NCBI GenBank assembly: GCA_946481075.1
Contig: CAMLMC010000005.1
Location: forward strand, 1 to 64,000
DNA length: 64,000 nucleotides
Source: an uncultured Alphaproteobacteria bacterium
GTDB lineage: Bacteria; Pseudomonadota; Alphaproteobacteria; Micavibrionales; Micavibrionaceae
Direction: 5' to 3'
Shown: positions 26,763 through 36,588 of the stretch, piece after piece
How positions within the stretch are numbered: position 1 is the first letter of the stretch
Layout of the letters: each line of letters opens with the position of its first letter
Notes under the pieces: generated by a model
The model's database searches: none
Told to the model about the DNA's origin: nothing
Seen by the model: only the letters and a program-made list of their open reading frames with translations
Made by a program: the position numbers and the translations under genes

Positions 26763-27743
26763 CTACACCTTGAAATTGATCATCTGTTTCATGACAAGAA
26801 CGCCGCAGGTCATCCAGAAAATCGCCGCCGCCAAAAGCCACTTGCCGGTTACAGTATAGAACAACGTCCCTATATAATCGGGGTTAATAAAATACATGGC
26901 TGATGCCACAAGAATCGGGAGCGCACCAATAATCATAGCCGATGACTTTGCCTCGGATGACAGCGCCACCACCTTACGTTTCAAACGGAACCGCGCGCGC
27001 ACAACACGGGCAAGGTTTTCAAACACTTCCGAAAGGCTGGATCCCGTCTGTGCTTGTATGGAAACGGCGGTCGCAAACATATGAACCTCGGTAAGCGGCA
27101 TGCGTTTGGCACAGTTCAAAACAGCCTCTGGCAACGGCACTCCAACCTTTTGCTGGTCGAAAATGCGGCCCATTTCTTCACCCATCGGCCCCGTAAATTC
27201 GCGGGCAACCATTTTGATTGCCTCGCTTACCGGCATACCGGCTTTTAAAAGACGAACCATAGATTCCAGAACATCGGCAAGGTCAGCCAGAAATAATTTT
27301 TGCCTGCGCTGCGCGAGTTTCTTCAAAACGAATTTTGGAACTCCAAAAAACGCGATAATCGCCGTCATGGTAATCACGAATGGTCCCTTGCCCAACGCGA
27401 ATACGATTCCGGTTGCGACAATGGTAAAAATAATCGTGAAAATCCAGTATTGCTTGATGGAGATGCTAAGCCCGGCCTGCATGATGGCTTCCGAAAGGGA
27501 TTTACCTTCTTGTTCTTTCTTCTCTGAATCTGCGGTTTCTTTTAGTTTTTTTGCCAGTGCTTCGCGGCGCATATCCTGCGCGTTTGATTTTTTTCCGCCT
27601 TCTTCAACATGACCACCGCGAATCACGGTCATCATACGTTTCTTCTGCGCACTCTTGTTGCTGGCAATCAGAAAAGCAATCATGCCGGTCACGACCAGCA
27701 CGAGCAAAAGCGATACAACGGCAATGACCACACCGTTATCCAT
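26763..27743 (-). CDS. tadB: Tad pilus platform protein TadB
   Basis: Inner-membrane T2SF-domain protein that pairs with TadC to anchor the CpaF motor. A helix at the start (VVIAVVSLLLVLVVTGMIAF), two central helices, the core LADVLESMVRLLKAGMPVSEAI and C-terminal helices fit the family. A longer frame exists, but the ATG at 27743 overlaps the end of cpaF by eight bases and gives the proper N-terminal helix, so translation is likely coupled. The product has 326 residues. Confidence 0.94.
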   Translation of the reverse strand: MDNGVVIAVVSLLLVLVVTGMIAFLIASNKSAQKKRMMTVIRGGHVEEGGKKSNAQDMRREALAKKLKETADSEKKEQEGKSLSEAIMQAGLSISIKQYWIFTIIFTIVATGIVFALGKGPFVITMTAIIAFFGVPKFVLKKLAQRRQKLFLADLADVLESMVRLLKAGMPVSEAIKMVAREFTGPMGEEMGRIFDQQKVGVPLPEAVLNCAKRMPLTEVHMFATAVSIQAQTGSSLSEVFENLARVVRARFRLKRKVVALSSEAKSSAMIIGALPILVASAMYFINPDYIGTLFYTVTGKWLLAAAIFWMTCGVLVMKQMINFKV

Positions 27744-29256
27744 AGGCTTCCTCCATCGCATCGAGGACAAGGCGTTCAACGCCGAACTGGCGTGCTTTGT
27801 CCCAGAATTTTGGACGCATACCGGATGATTTCAATTGCGTAATCAATGTGCCATCGGGGTTTTCGCCAAGAAACTCCAGATGGAATAGGTCCTGCATCGT
27901 CACGACATCGCCTTCCATACCTGTAATCTCGGAAATATGTGTCACTTTCCGGGACCCGTCACGCAGGCGCTGCACCTGAATGATAACATTAACGGCAGAG
28001 GCAATTTGCTCACGCACAGCTGCAGACGGCAGATTGAGTCCCCCCATCGCGATCATATTCTCCATACGGGAAATCGCTTCACGCGGGTTGTTGGCGTGAA
28101 CCGTACCCATGGATCCGTCGTGGCCGGTGTTCATTGCCTGCAACAAATCAAACGCTTCGGGGCCGCGCACCTCCCCCACGATAATACGTTCGGGGCGCAT
28201 ACGCAGGCAGTTTTTGATCAGGTCCCGCATCGTAATCTCGCCAACACCTTCAAGGTTCGGCGGGCGGGTTTCAAGACGCACGACGTGCGGCTGCTGTAAT
28301 TGTAATTCGCACGCATCTTCGCATGTAATCACGCGTTCACCCGCCTCGATATAACGGGTCAGACAGTTTAGCATGGTGGTCTTTCCCGACCCCGTACCAC
28401 CGGAAATCAGGCAGTTTACACGGCATCGGCCTATCGCCATGATCAGCTTGGCGGCGGATGGCGTCATTGCGCCGAATTCCATCAGTTTTTCAAGAGTCAG
28501 CTTGTCCTTTTTGAACTTACGAATGGTCATGCATGACCCATCGACTGCAAGCGGCGGGATAATCACGTTCACCCGGGAGCCATCAGGCAGACGCGCATCG
28601 CATATCGGGGATGATTCATCAACGCGGCGGCCAATCGCCCCGACGATACGTTGCGCAATCGTCGTCAAATGCTGGTTGTCGCGGAATTTAATGCCCGATC
28701 GCTCAATCTTTCCCTTCACCTCGATATAAACGGTGTCCGGTCCGTTGATCATGATGTCGGCGATATCATCGCGCTCAAGCAACTCCTCCAGCGGGCCAAA
28801 GCCGAGCATATCGTTCGTGCATTCTTTTGCGATCATCGCAAGCTCGGCAGGAGTCAAATCCAGATTGCGGAACCGAGCGATTTCCTCAACGGCTGAATTA
28901 ACCTCTGCACGCGCCTCTTCCGCCTTCATGCGGGCAAGCGCCTTCAGGTCTATCCCGTCGCGAAGATCAAGCCAGATTCGGTTGCGGGCGCGTTGCAAAC
29001 GCAATGACTCTGTTTGCTGCGCTTCGCTTTCGGCGGGTATTTCTTCGTGAAGCGCGAAAATATCATCGCTATTTGCGGGCGGCTCACTACGCGGAGCTTT
29101 TTCCTCTTCAAAAGGAATAGGAGTGGTCTGGACGGTGCTTTCTGCCATCAGATCGGCTTGCTCAGGCTCCGGCGCCAACACCGGCGCGGCAAGCTGCGAT
29201 TCCTGCACCGTTTTAGTCTGTGATGGCGATCCGCCCGGTTGTTTTTTCCCAAACAT
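27736..29256 (-). CDS. cpaF: Tad secretion ATPase CpaF/TadA
   Basis: Cytoplasmic hexameric ATPase that powers pilin extrusion and retraction. The 506-residue protein has a roughly 90-residue acidic N-terminal linker, then the VirB11/PilT-type core: Walker [10 protein letters not shown] (about 280), an Asp/His-box region near [10 protein letters not shown], and [15 protein letters not shown]. Conserved [11 protein letters not shown] precedes the core. It lies 15 bases after cpaE. Confidence 0.96.
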   Translation of the reverse strand: MFGKKQPGGSPSQTKTVQESQLAAPVLAPEPEQADLMAESTVQTTPIPFEEEKAPRSEPPANSDDIFALHEEIPAESEAQQTESLRLQRARNRIWLDLRDGIDLKALARMKAEEARAEVNSAVEEIARFRNLDLTPAELAMIAKECTNDMLGFGPLEELLERDDIADIMINGPDTVYIEVKGKIERSGIKFRDNQHLTTIAQRIVGAIGRRVDESSPICDARLPDGSRVNVIIPPLAVDGSCMTIRKFKKDKLTLEKLMEFGAMTPSAAKLIMAIGRCRVNCLISGGTGSGKTTMLNCLTRYIEAGERVITCEDACELQLQQPHVVRLETRPPNLEGVGEITMRDLIKNCLRMRPERIIVGEVRGPEAFDLLQAMNTGHDGSMGTVHANNPREAISRMENMIAMGGLNLPSAAVREQIASAVNVIIQVQRLRDGSRKVTHISEITGMEGDVVTMQDLFHLEFLGENPDGTLITQLKSSGMRPKFWDKARQFGVERLVLDAMEEAYG

Positions 29257-29271
29257 GCCCCTGCCCCGTAC

Positions 29272-30498
29272 CTATTTTTTCAGTTTCAGTTTGCTTAGAA
29301 AATCGAGACTGCCAGATGGCGTGGAAGAAGAAGAGGATGCATCCCGTCTAACCAGGCGTTGCACCAATGGCAGTAATTGCTGCATCGCAGCCGCAGCGCC
29401 CTTGTCCGCCCCAATTTTCCGCCCTTCATTTTCAGCCCCGATAAAAAGCTTTGCATCAAAGGGAATAATGGCCGATGGATCAACATCCATTGCCGACTTT
29501 ATGTCGGTTTTCGCCACTTCTTTGCCCGGTGCGATACCAGACATATTGATAACAAGATCGATGTTGGGATGTGTGCCGCCGATAAGTTTTTTCATCTCGT
29601 TCATAAGCGATCGCGCCGCACGGAGCGAAGCCAGTGTCGGCATTGCCACAAGAATCGTTTCATGCGAACGGCTTAGGATCATTTTCATCACGGCGGGAGA
29701 GGCACCGGATAGATCCGCGACCACCACGGGATAATTTCCCATCACCATGTTCAGCATATCTTCCAGCTGCTGCGGTTGAGCATTGCTGTCCAGCATAGCC
29801 TCTGCCCCCGTAGCCAGAACTGCAAGCTTGTCATTGGGGTGAAACAACATACGACGGAAGGAATCATTATCTTTGCTGCCTACGGCGCGTAAGGCTTCGC
29901 TCGTGCCGGATGCGGGTTCAAATCCCATGCCAACGCCCAGTGTGGACCATCCGCCCGCAACGTCGAACAGAAATGTTTTCTGAGACAGTGTATCCGACAA
30001 TCCCCATGCCAGCATTTGCGCAATTGTCGAAACACCAACCCCACCCTTTGACCCTGCCACGGCGATTAATTGGCTACCCGATGTACCCAGTTTTTCAATC
30101 AGCGCGCTCGCGATAACTTCGCTGAGTATATCCAGTGGCACGGGGCGTACCAGATAATCACTTACGCCCATGGCGGTCAAAGACCGGTATAAATTCACAT
30201 CGTTCACAGGACCGATGACAACAGCACTTGTCCCTTCATCACACTGGCCAGATAAGTCGCCAAGGCGGCCGATAAAACTCTCGTCCGTCGTATCGGTTTC
30301 AACCAAAATCATATCCGGCGACTTGTTCCCGCCATAATATTGAAGAGCGGATTCTACATCGCCTTCGATAACATTCACAACAACACGCGCAAAACGCCAG
30401 TCGTTCATTAATGCACGCGCCGCCTCTATCGTTTCCCTATCCTTAAGGAAAAGATCCACTTTGGCACTTGGTAGTAATACTGAAGTTTCTTTACGCAC
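29272..30498 (-). CDS. cpaE: Tad pilus localisation protein CpaE/TadZ
   Basis: A 408-residue protein with an N-terminal receiver-like domain lacking a clear phospho-acceptor pattern (about 1-130) and a ParA/MinD-type ATPase domain containing AGSKGGVGVSTIAQML (about 148-163). It positions the pilus assembly at the cell pole. The start is GTG at 30498, supported by an AAGGGGC at suitable spacing. It lies between cpaD and cpaF. Confidence 0.92.
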   Translation of the reverse strand: MRKETSVLLPSAKVDLFLKDRETIEAARALMNDWRFARVVVNVIEGDVESALQYYGGNKSPDMILVETDTTDESFIGRLGDLSGQCDEGTSAVVIGPVNDVNLYRSLTAMGVSDYLVRPVPLDILSEVIASALIEKLGTSGSQLIAVAGSKGGVGVSTIAQMLAWGLSDTLSQKTFLFDVAGGWSTLGVGMGFEPASGTSEALRAVGSKDNDSFRRMLFHPNDKLAVLATGAEAMLDSNAQPQQLEDMLNMVMGNYPVVVADLSGASPAVMKMILSRSHETILVAMPTLASLRAARSLMNEMKKLIGGTHPNIDLVINMSGIAPGKEVAKTDIKSAMDVDPSAIIPFDAKLFIGAENEGRKIGADKGAAAAMQQLLPLVQRLVRRDASSSSSTPSGSLDFLSKLKLKK

Positions 30499-30536
30499 TT
30501 TGCCCCTTAACTTTCCTTGTCCCCTAAGCGCATCCC

Positions 30537-31193
30537 CTATTGCGCCGAAATTTGATCCCTTGTAAGCACATCGAGAGGTCCGCTCGCCTCATCCTCAGTA
30601 ACCACACGGTAATGTTCCGTGCTGTTGGCGGCGCGGCGGCCATCACCCGCATCCAGATGGCTGTTGCCTTTCAAATCTTCCGGGCGGTAAATCTGACGCG
30701 CCAGCATAGTATCGGTGGTACAACCGAATTTGTAATCGCCGATAAACCGGGTCGTCTGGTTCGTATCCGTTCCAGGCAATAGATTACATCCGGCCGGCGC
30801 CTGCGCCTTGACTGCATCGTATGTAATCATCAGCATCGGATCGCCCGCCGCCTGCACTGTTTCCGCGTCAACATTCTTGATGCCGAGCTTGCCGAGCCTA
30901 TCCTTATACGATGACAGATCGTTGAATGCCTTCATCGCGGTATAGGAGGGCGATTTTGGATCGTATACCAGTGAGAGATGCAGGCTACCGCTGCCATAAC
31001 GGGCATAATCGTCGGCAATCATCCGCAAATGGCCATCTTTAATGTCCTTGACGGCGAGTTGTTGCATCACGGTTTCGGACGTCAGAACCGGTTTGTTGAC
31101 GTTCATCATCGACGGGGTCGATTGCGGCGAACAGGCCGTGGCCAGACACACGAACATTAGAAGTGAACCGGATTGAACGAGTTTGCTTATCAT
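30537..31193 (-). CDS. cpaD: pilus assembly lipoprotein CpaD
   Basis: A 218-residue lipoprotein with signal peptide and lipobox ATAC at about residue 21. The family's GCNLLPG and YKFGCTTDTMLARQI motifs, with two conserved Cys, are present. It is an outer-membrane or periplasmic component associated with the secretin. The gene order cpaC-cpaD-cpaE is the standard one. Confidence 0.9.
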   Translation of the reverse strand: MISKLVQSGSLLMFVCLATACSPQSTPSMMNVNKPVLTSETVMQQLAVKDIKDGHLRMIADDYARYGSGSLHLSLVYDPKSPSYTAMKAFNDLSSYKDRLGKLGIKNVDAETVQAAGDPMLMITYDAVKAQAPAGCNLLPGTDTNQTTRFIGDYKFGCTTDTMLARQIYRPEDLKGNSHLDAGDGRRAANSTEHYRVVTEDEASGPLDVLTRDQISAQ

Positions 31194-31206
31194 GATCTAT
31201 GTTCCC

Positions 31207-32814
31207 TTAATCCGTAATATATCCAAAGCTGCCGATATTCTTTGTAACGGCCTCCATTTTTTTGGCGCCATAAGTGCGCGACATATTCGCCTCGAACACG
31301 CGGCCCAGCGCGCTCCTCTCACGTTCCGGCGCTGCGCGTTTGGGCTCTATCGGGCTTTGTGCCAACATCTTTTGTTGCGACAGGCCTGCGGCCGGGGCCA
31401 TATCGATTCTCTTGCCTTGAGAATTTTCTTCCAAATCGGCCATCGAGAGGCGTGGCACACTGTTCATATCGGCTGGCTGGTTCGCATCGGACATGGGCAC
31501 AGGTGCAGGTTCCGGGGCTTCCGCGCTCTGGTTCTGTGCGAATGGTTTTACGAGATAGGGAGTAACCAAAACCACCACTTCGGACTCATTACGTTTGAAT
31601 GTGTCTGATTTCATCAAATCGCCCATGACAGGTACATCCTTTACGCCCGGAATTTGGGTCAGGCCGGAAATAGAGTCGGACTGGATCAGACCCGCGATCA
31701 TCAAGGTGCCACCGCTCGGCAGTTCCACAGTTGTCTGCGCGCGGCGCACATTAAAGCTCGGAACATTGATACCATTTAACTGAAGCGCCTCTTCCGTTGT
31801 CGTGCTGGAAACTTCCGTTGTCATCTGCATCGAAATGCGGCTGGCCGACATGACCGTGGGGCGGAAATTCAATGAGACCCCGAACGGACGGAATTCATAA
31901 ACGAGGTTTCCGTTGCGGTCGAGTTGCGTGGGGATTGGAATTTCACCCCCGGCAAGGAATCCTGCCTGCTCACCGGAAATGGCGGTCAGGTTCGGTTCGG
32001 CCAGCGTATTCAAAATACCTTCCTGCTCCATGGCACGGGCAAGAAATTGCAGGGGTCCGAAGCCGCCTGTGGCGAAATTCAGACCGAATAGGCCAAGCTG
32101 GGCAGGCGCACCAAGTCCAAGAGCCGCTGCCGTTCCCACAGTGCCTGTCCAATTCCCTGTGCTACCGTTTTGCAGGTTGGTTTCAAGGCCGAGATCTTTC
32201 AGGGCGCTGCGCGAGACTTCCAGAATCTTGACTTTCAGCATCACCTGCTGCTCACCGGAAACGGTCAGCATGTTGGTTACGACTTCATCGATAGATGTCG
32301 CACTGACATTCTGCACTTCCGCGGCATATTGCGCGACGAGGTTGGCCACGCTATTGGATACGGCGGGCGTAGAAACATTGCCGGTGATAACCAGTTGGTC
32401 TGTCAGGGCGCGGATCTGAACATCCTCGTCCGGATATAGTTCTTCGATCATGTCTTCGAGCTTGGTCGTATCCATCTGAACATGGACATTCATCTTTTTA
32501 ACGATGTTGCCTTCATCGTCCATGATCATCAGGTTGGTATCGCCCAGCGCGTTGCCGACGATATAAAGCTGGTTGGAACGAACGGGCGATACATCGATAA
32601 TGCCGGGGTTCGCTACGAGAACATCGGAAACATTCTGGCCGAGATCGACAAGCTCGGCGCTGCCCAGCATGACATTGACGGAGGGCGTGCGTGCGTTTTT
32701 GGATGGCAGAAGGTCCGCCTTGTCCGCCAGGGCAGTGCCGAGCGGTGCGATAATGACCGCCGCAAACGCGATGGCGCAAAGTATTCTGCCCCTGAAGGAT
32801 TTCATGGTTTTCAT
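31207..32814 (-). CDS. cpaC: Tad pilus secretin CpaC/RcpA
   Basis: Outer-membrane secretin forming the pilus pore. A signal peptide ends LADK at about residue 31, the pilus N-terminal domain follows (SAELVDLGQNVSDVLVANP), then BON/N-domains and the C-terminal secretin domain with GGEIPIP, VELPSGGTLMIAGL and VVLVTPYLVKP. A Pro/Ala/Met-rich tail of about 100 residues continues beyond the secretin core, longer than usual. Its ATG overlaps the cpaB stop (ATGA). Confidence 0.96.
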   Translation of the reverse strand: MKTMKSFRGRILCAIAFAAVIIAPLGTALADKADLLPSKNARTPSVNVMLGSAELVDLGQNVSDVLVANPGIIDVSPVRSNQLYIVGNALGDTNLMIMDDEGNIVKKMNVHVQMDTTKLEDMIEELYPDEDVQIRALTDQLVITGNVSTPAVSNSVANLVAQYAAEVQNVSATSIDEVVTNMLTVSGEQQVMLKVKILEVSRSALKDLGLETNLQNGSTGNWTGTVGTAAALGLGAPAQLGLFGLNFATGGFGPLQFLARAMEQEGILNTLAEPNLTAISGEQAGFLAGGEIPIPTQLDRNGNLVYEFRPFGVSLNFRPTVMSASRISMQMTTEVSSTTTEEALQLNGINVPSFNVRRAQTTVELPSGGTLMIAGLIQSDSISGLTQIPGVKDVPVMGDLMKSDTFKRNESEVVVLVTPYLVKPFAQNQSAEAPEPAPVPMSDANQPADMNSVPRLSMADLEENSQGKRIDMAPAAGLSQQKMLAQSPIEPKRAAPERERSALGRVFEANMSRTYGAKKMEAVTKNIGSFGYITD

Positions 32815-33734
32815 TGTTGTTCCCCTCCTTCTTCCGTGCCCGTGATAACGGGCATGGTTTCCGTGCCGGATGATGTTTGTTGTGCCGGAATGGTGACTGA
32901 ACCGCTTGGACGCTGTTCGACGACCGTGCCGCCGTTGTAGATTTTAACCGCGCCGCCGGCCCCGCCATTTTCGATCAAGGCCATATTCTGCATAATCTTG
33001 CTGGTTTGGACATCGGTGGTATAAGACGGCGTCTTTTCAACATCGTCATCGCCAAGACCGCGCAACGATAAAATCATATCGCCCATTTCGGCGGCGAGCG
33101 CGACTTTCTGCGCACCGACGCCATCCACTTCCAGTGTAACGGTCTTGGCCACCTTGGCGGCGTCTTCATCGCGCGTGGCCTCCTGGTCGACCGCAAGAAC
33201 TTTGACATTCTCCAGAATCGTTTCGGATGCCACCTGATTGATCAGCATTTTGGTTTCAGGGGTATTGCTGGCTCCGCGGATTTGATAGGTAACAATCACA
33301 TCGACAAAGTCACCGGGCGAAATAAAACCGCCTGCCATCGTATCGGCCTTAACAGGAATGGCAACGGCGCGCATCCCCTTCTCCATTGTGGCGGCGACGA
33401 TGTTCCCCTTGCCTTCTTTAAAAGTATAAGATGTCAGGACTGGCTGGCCCATTGCCACGCGGGTTGTCAGGCGGCCAGTTAACGCCTCTTCGGCTTTTTG
33501 GTCTTTCTCACGAACAATGGCACCGGCAAAGGGCTGACCCGGCCACGATTGCCATTTCAAATCACCTGCCGTCAGATTGGAACCCAGTGGCAAATCCTTG
33601 GCGGCGACCAGAACATACGATGTTTCCGTCGTGTCATCCGATTTCTTGCCGCCCAAAGATGCCTGAACGAGGACGGCCACCAGTATGGCAATCACGAAAC
33701 CACCGATCAGAACGATCATTACATTTTTGTTCAT
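32811..33734 (-). CDS. cpaB: pilus assembly protein CpaB/RcpC
   Basis: A 307-residue protein with one N-terminal membrane helix (MIVLIGGFVIAILVAVLVQ) and a periplasmic SAF domain starting at about residue 45 (VAAKDLPLGSNLTAGDL), followed by the RcpC C-terminal region. It links inner membrane and secretin. The longer frame adds 36 residues before MNKN; the start at 33734 was chosen because it gives the canonical CpaB N-terminus. It overlaps cpaC by four bases. Confidence 0.93.
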   Translation of the reverse strand: MNKNVMIVLIGGFVIAILVAVLVQASLGGKKSDDTTETSYVLVAAKDLPLGSNLTAGDLKWQSWPGQPFAGAIVREKDQKAEEALTGRLTTRVAMGQPVLTSYTFKEGKGNIVAATMEKGMRAVAIPVKADTMAGGFISPGDFVDVIVTYQIRGASNTPETKMLINQVASETILENVKVLAVDQEATRDEDAAKVAKTVTLEVDGVGAQKVALAAEMGDMILSLRGLGDDDVEKTPSYTTDVQTSKIMQNMALIENGGAGGAVKIYNGGTVVEQRPSGSVTIPAQQTSSGTETMPVITGTEEGGEQQ

Positions 33735-33920
33735 CGTATAATCCCCGCTTTGCTTTCGAACGAACGATAGACCGTTTGGAATCGCTCGCATGGACAAAGG
33801 ATTGGTGAGACAAGAATCAGAAAACTTTAGAACTACACCCACCCAAACTATCGGCTTTTGGTTAACAAAACCTTCAAAAGCCCAACCCTGTTATTTTTAC
33901 CGACTCTCTGTTCGGTTATG

Positions 33921-34475
33921 TCAATTTGCAACGCCTGCCAGCATGGCAAGTTTTTCCGGCGCAAAGTACCCCAAATGATAGAATGCAATGATCGCGCCAA
34001 GCGCCAATGCAATTCCATAAGGCACACCGCCGAATCCGCTTTGGGCTTTGGCAATCCAGCTACCTTCCGGCGCATTCGGGGCCAGAACACGCTTGTTCAT
34101 CACCTTGGTGGCAATACCAAGCAAGGCGCCCGTGATCGCCATGTAGAAAAGGAAAGCCGGAAGACCGGGCAATCCCATCCACAGGGCGAGCGCGGTCGCC
34201 AGTTTCGAATCACCCGCGCCGATCATGCGCAGGGAAAAAAGAACGAATGTGATCGCGAACATAACAAGGCCCGCAATCAGATGCGATTTCCAGGATGCAA
34301 AAAATTCCATGCCCTGCCCGCTGAACGCATCGGTGGCATAGGCCGGAATAAACGCCAGAATGATCCCAAGGCTATAGATGTTTGGAATGTTCATTGCCTT
34401 GAAATCGGCGATGCCGGACGCAATAGCGAAGCCGGTTGCTACGAGCAGGCAAAATACGATGATAAATAAAATCAT
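33921..34475 (-). CDS. cpaA: prepilin peptidase CpaA/TadV
   Basis: Integral-membrane aspartic peptidase that cleaves and perhaps methylates Flp-type prepilins. It has about six helices and the two catalytic aspartates: Asp24 in GIADFKAMNIPN and Asp89 in MIGAGDSKL (GxGD motif). The start at 34475 (184 residues) is preferred because the longer frame runs back into the flp terminator. Some 186 bases separate it from cpaB, so cpaB may also have its own promoter. Confidence 0.93.
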   Translation of the reverse strand: MILFIIVFCLLVATGFAIASGIADFKAMNIPNIYSLGIILAFIPAYATDAFSGQGMEFFASWKSHLIAGLVMFAITFVLFSLRMIGAGDSKLATALALWMGLPGLPAFLFYMAITGALLGIATKVMNKRVLAPNAPEGSWIAKAQSGFGGVPYGIALALGAIIAFYHLGYFAPEKLAMLAGVAN

Positions 34476-34519
34476 ATGCAGCGATGCCTTGGATGAAACA
34501 ATGGAATGATTTAGGCAAG

Positions 34520-34558
34520 AAAAAGCCCGCCAGTATCGAAAAGACAATGCCGGCGGGC
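34520..34558 (-). terminator. terminator after flp pilin
   Basis: On the minus strand GCCCGCC/GGCGGGC (34552-34558 with 34525-34531) with a 20-base loop that can itself partly fold is followed by five T. It lies 40 bases after the flp stop and before cpaA, allowing high pilin expression with limited readthrough into the assembly genes. Confidence 0.85.
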
Positions 34559-34596
34559 TCTTTTGGTTGACGGGCTTTTAAGCTAGCCCGCGATTA

Positions 34597-34779
34597 TCAT
34601 GAACCGTCAAGGCGACCCGTCAGGTTGTTGAACAGCACTTCCAGTTCATCGCCGAAGGCGAAGACGGCGGCCACAACAGCCAGGGAAATACCGGCAGCAA
34701 TCAGGGCGTACTCGATAGCGGTCGCGCCGCTTTCGTCTTTCAGGTACGCATTTTTCAGCGCGATCAGTTTAGTCATCAT
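34597..34779 (-). CDS. Flp/Fap-type major pilin
   Basis: A 60-residue class IVb prepilin. The leader MMTKLIALKNAYLKDESG is cleaved after Gly18, giving a mature start ATAIEYALIAAGISLAVVAA with the canonical Glu at +5 and Tyr at +6 and one hydrophobic helix. A short polar end (NNLTGRLDGS) follows. AAGGAGA precedes the first ATG. It is framed by a CtrA-box promoter upstream and a strong terminator downstream, as expected of the abundant pilus subunit. Confidence 0.97.
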   Translation of the reverse strand: MMTKLIALKNAYLKDESGATAIEYALIAAGISLAVVAAVFAFGDELEVLFNNLTGRLDGS

Positions 34780-34881
34780 TGGAGGATCTCCTTCGTTTGG
34801 TTTCCAACACTAGTTTTACGTTTAGTGGTTTTATTGTAATCGAGCTTTGAACAAGTCATCGCCCCAACCTTATAACTTTAG

Positions 34882-34912
34882 AATATACCATAAGTTTTTA
34901 AAAAGTGGTTAA
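34882..34912 (-). promoter_or_regulatory. candidate CtrA-controlled promoter of flp
   Basis: The palindrome TTAA-N7-TTAA occupies 34898-34912. On the minus strand, ten bases after it, a -10-like TATATT stands at 34882-34887. The box therefore overlaps the expected -35 position, as in CtrA-activated promoters such as Caulobacter pilA. The flp start codon is 118 bases further downstream. The surrounding DNA is AT-rich, which raises the chance of coincidence. Confidence 0.55.
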
Positions 34913-35139
34913 AAAATGAGGGGTTTGCAGTATTTATGAAAAAAGAAATAGCTTTTACTAGAAAATATATTGTAATAAATTTATATAAATTTTTAAGAAA
35001 ATCTATTTTACATGAATATCCTTTGCATTTTGAGAGTATTACTTAATAAATAAAAACAATTACTTTAGTTTTTTAAAGAAACAAAGAATCAAGACCTTCA
35101 AATCTCAGCCGTGTGATTCGCTTATACAATCATCCTACA
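34913..35139. other. AT-rich intergenic stretch upstream of flp
   Basis: About 230 bases of strongly AT-rich DNA with no supportable ORF on either strand. It separates the tadG terminator from the flp promoter. Such stretches are often UP-element or nucleoid-protein targets, but nothing specific can be assigned. Confidence 0.5.
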
Positions 35140-35140
35140 A

Positions 35141-35169
35141 TAAAAAAGACGGGCGAATATTGCCCGTCT
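35141..35169 (-). terminator. terminator after tadG
   Basis: On the minus strand AGACGGGC/GCCCGTCT (35162-35169 with 35147-35154) around a seven-base loop is followed by a run of T. It ends the tadE-tadF-like-tadG unit 30 bases past the tadG stop. Confidence 0.9.
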
Positions 35170-35199
35170 CCTATGCCCCCGTTAAAATGGGGCTGCTTA

Positions 35200-36570
35200 T
35201 TACTTGGTAATGTGCAGGTTGCTGAGCTCTTTGGCGATAGTGCCATAAACCTCGATCAGTTTGGCCTGCGTCGGCGCGTCATACCACATACTGGGCTGGG
35301 TCGCGCACTGCTTATAAATCTCCTTCGTCGAATTGCTGATATTGCTATAAAAAGTAATCGTGTAAACCAGCGCGCCTTTGCTCTTTAACTCGTCGCAGAC
35401 ATCCAGAACACGGTTGTTTAGTTTGTAGTTCGACATATTCGCGGTAGAGCTGGGTCCGTATACAGAGTAATAGGGATGGACCTGGTTCTCCCCGTCAGTC
35501 ATCAAGATGACGGCCTTTTTCCAGTTCGGGTTTGCCCATTCAACGCCTTCCATGAACGGGAAGTCTGGAGAGAGAACCCGCAGGCCCCAGACAAGGCCTA
35601 CGTTCACGTAAGTGTTGCCCGATGCCTGCAACGTTTGAATATGACTCAAAAGTTCGTTCTGGTTGTTGCTAAGCGGCAGGATACTGGAACGCGGGCAGAT
35701 GTTGTTGGGTTTAGTGTTTGCGGTATAGCTATCACAAATAACATCATCCGATGAATTGCGGCAATAACGATAAGGCTTCCATGGCCCATCGTGGTCCTCG
35801 ACATCATCAGGATACGCGCCTTCCAGAATACATCCGCCCCATTTCATGCGGTTTGCCGTATACCCAGCGTCATACTTGAGTTGATCATAATAAACCTGAT
35901 TGCTCGCCCCATCGATAACCGACAAGTCGACAAACGGCAGCCCGTAATTTTGTCCGCCCGGCGTCAGACCCACGCCATAGGGGCCGACATTGACCGATGT
36001 GCTGAACGGGACAAGGCCGATCTTCAGGTAATTATGGTCATCCGTTCGCTCGAACATAATATTGACGAAGTTCGTGGCGGCGGTGCGCAAGGCGCCGATA
36101 TTGTTATTGGTACTCATCGACCCTGTTACGTCCATAACCAATGCAACTTCGATGGCCTTAACCTCACGACGAACTTCGGTTTCGACATAAACATCAATCG
36201 TATCGACACCGACCAGTTTCATAAAGGATGTATCCAGCCTTGCCGTGGCATTGACGCCCAGCGTATCAACGCCGGGTTCGACTGTAATATCAACCGTGAA
36301 CCCCACCTTGTCTGGGGGGTAGTTCGCCTCGATGAAATCATTCACCCGCGCCTCGATTTCGTCCGGATCATCCGAGGATGATGCCGCCGCCGCCAAAGCC
36401 GCGGCATCCACCGCATGGGTCAGTCGTTCGCGCACCAGATAACTTTGGGCAAGATCGACCGACATGCCGACCGCCCCCAGAATAATCGGCACCATCACAC
36501 CGAAGACAACCGCAACAACACCGGCCTGCTCCCGCATATATAGGTTGATATTGTTAATGATGCTTTTCAT
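35200..36570 (-). CDS. tadG: TadG-like pilus protein with von Willebrand A domain
   Basis: A 456-residue minor-pilin-like protein. A pseudopilin-type N-terminal helix (REQAGVVAVVFGVMVPIILG, about 13-32) and a TadE/G-like spacer lead to a vWA domain starting at about 141, with the MIDAS motif DVTGSMS (Asp147) and a later Thr-Asp-Gly (LMTDGENQ). Such proteins are thought to sit at the pilus tip or base and mediate adhesion. GGAGG six bases before the ATG at 36570 favours it over the GTG three bases upstream. Confidence 0.9.
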   Translation of the reverse strand: MKSIINNINLYMREQAGVVAVVFGVMVPIILGAVGMSVDLAQSYLVRERLTHAVDAAALAAAASSSDDPDEIEARVNDFIEANYPPDKVGFTVDITVEPGVDTLGVNATARLDTSFMKLVGVDTIDVYVETEVRREVKAIEVALVMDVTGSMSTNNNIGALRTAATNFVNIMFERTDDHNYLKIGLVPFSTSVNVGPYGVGLTPGGQNYGLPFVDLSVIDGASNQVYYDQLKYDAGYTANRMKWGGCILEGAYPDDVEDHDGPWKPYRYCRNSSDDVICDSYTANTKPNNICPRSSILPLSNNQNELLSHIQTLQASGNTYVNVGLVWGLRVLSPDFPFMEGVEWANPNWKKAVILMTDGENQVHPYYSVYGPSSTANMSNYKLNNRVLDVCDELKSKGALVYTITFYSNISNSTKEIYKQCATQPSMWYDAPTQAKLIEVYGTIAKELSNLHITK

Positions 36571-36588
36571 CACACACCTCCGTCCGGT

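Noticed and set aside
34780..34880. Sigma-54 promoter just before flp
   Set aside because: A GG-N10-GT occurs, but the invariant GC at -12 is missing; the CtrA-box promoter further upstream fits better.
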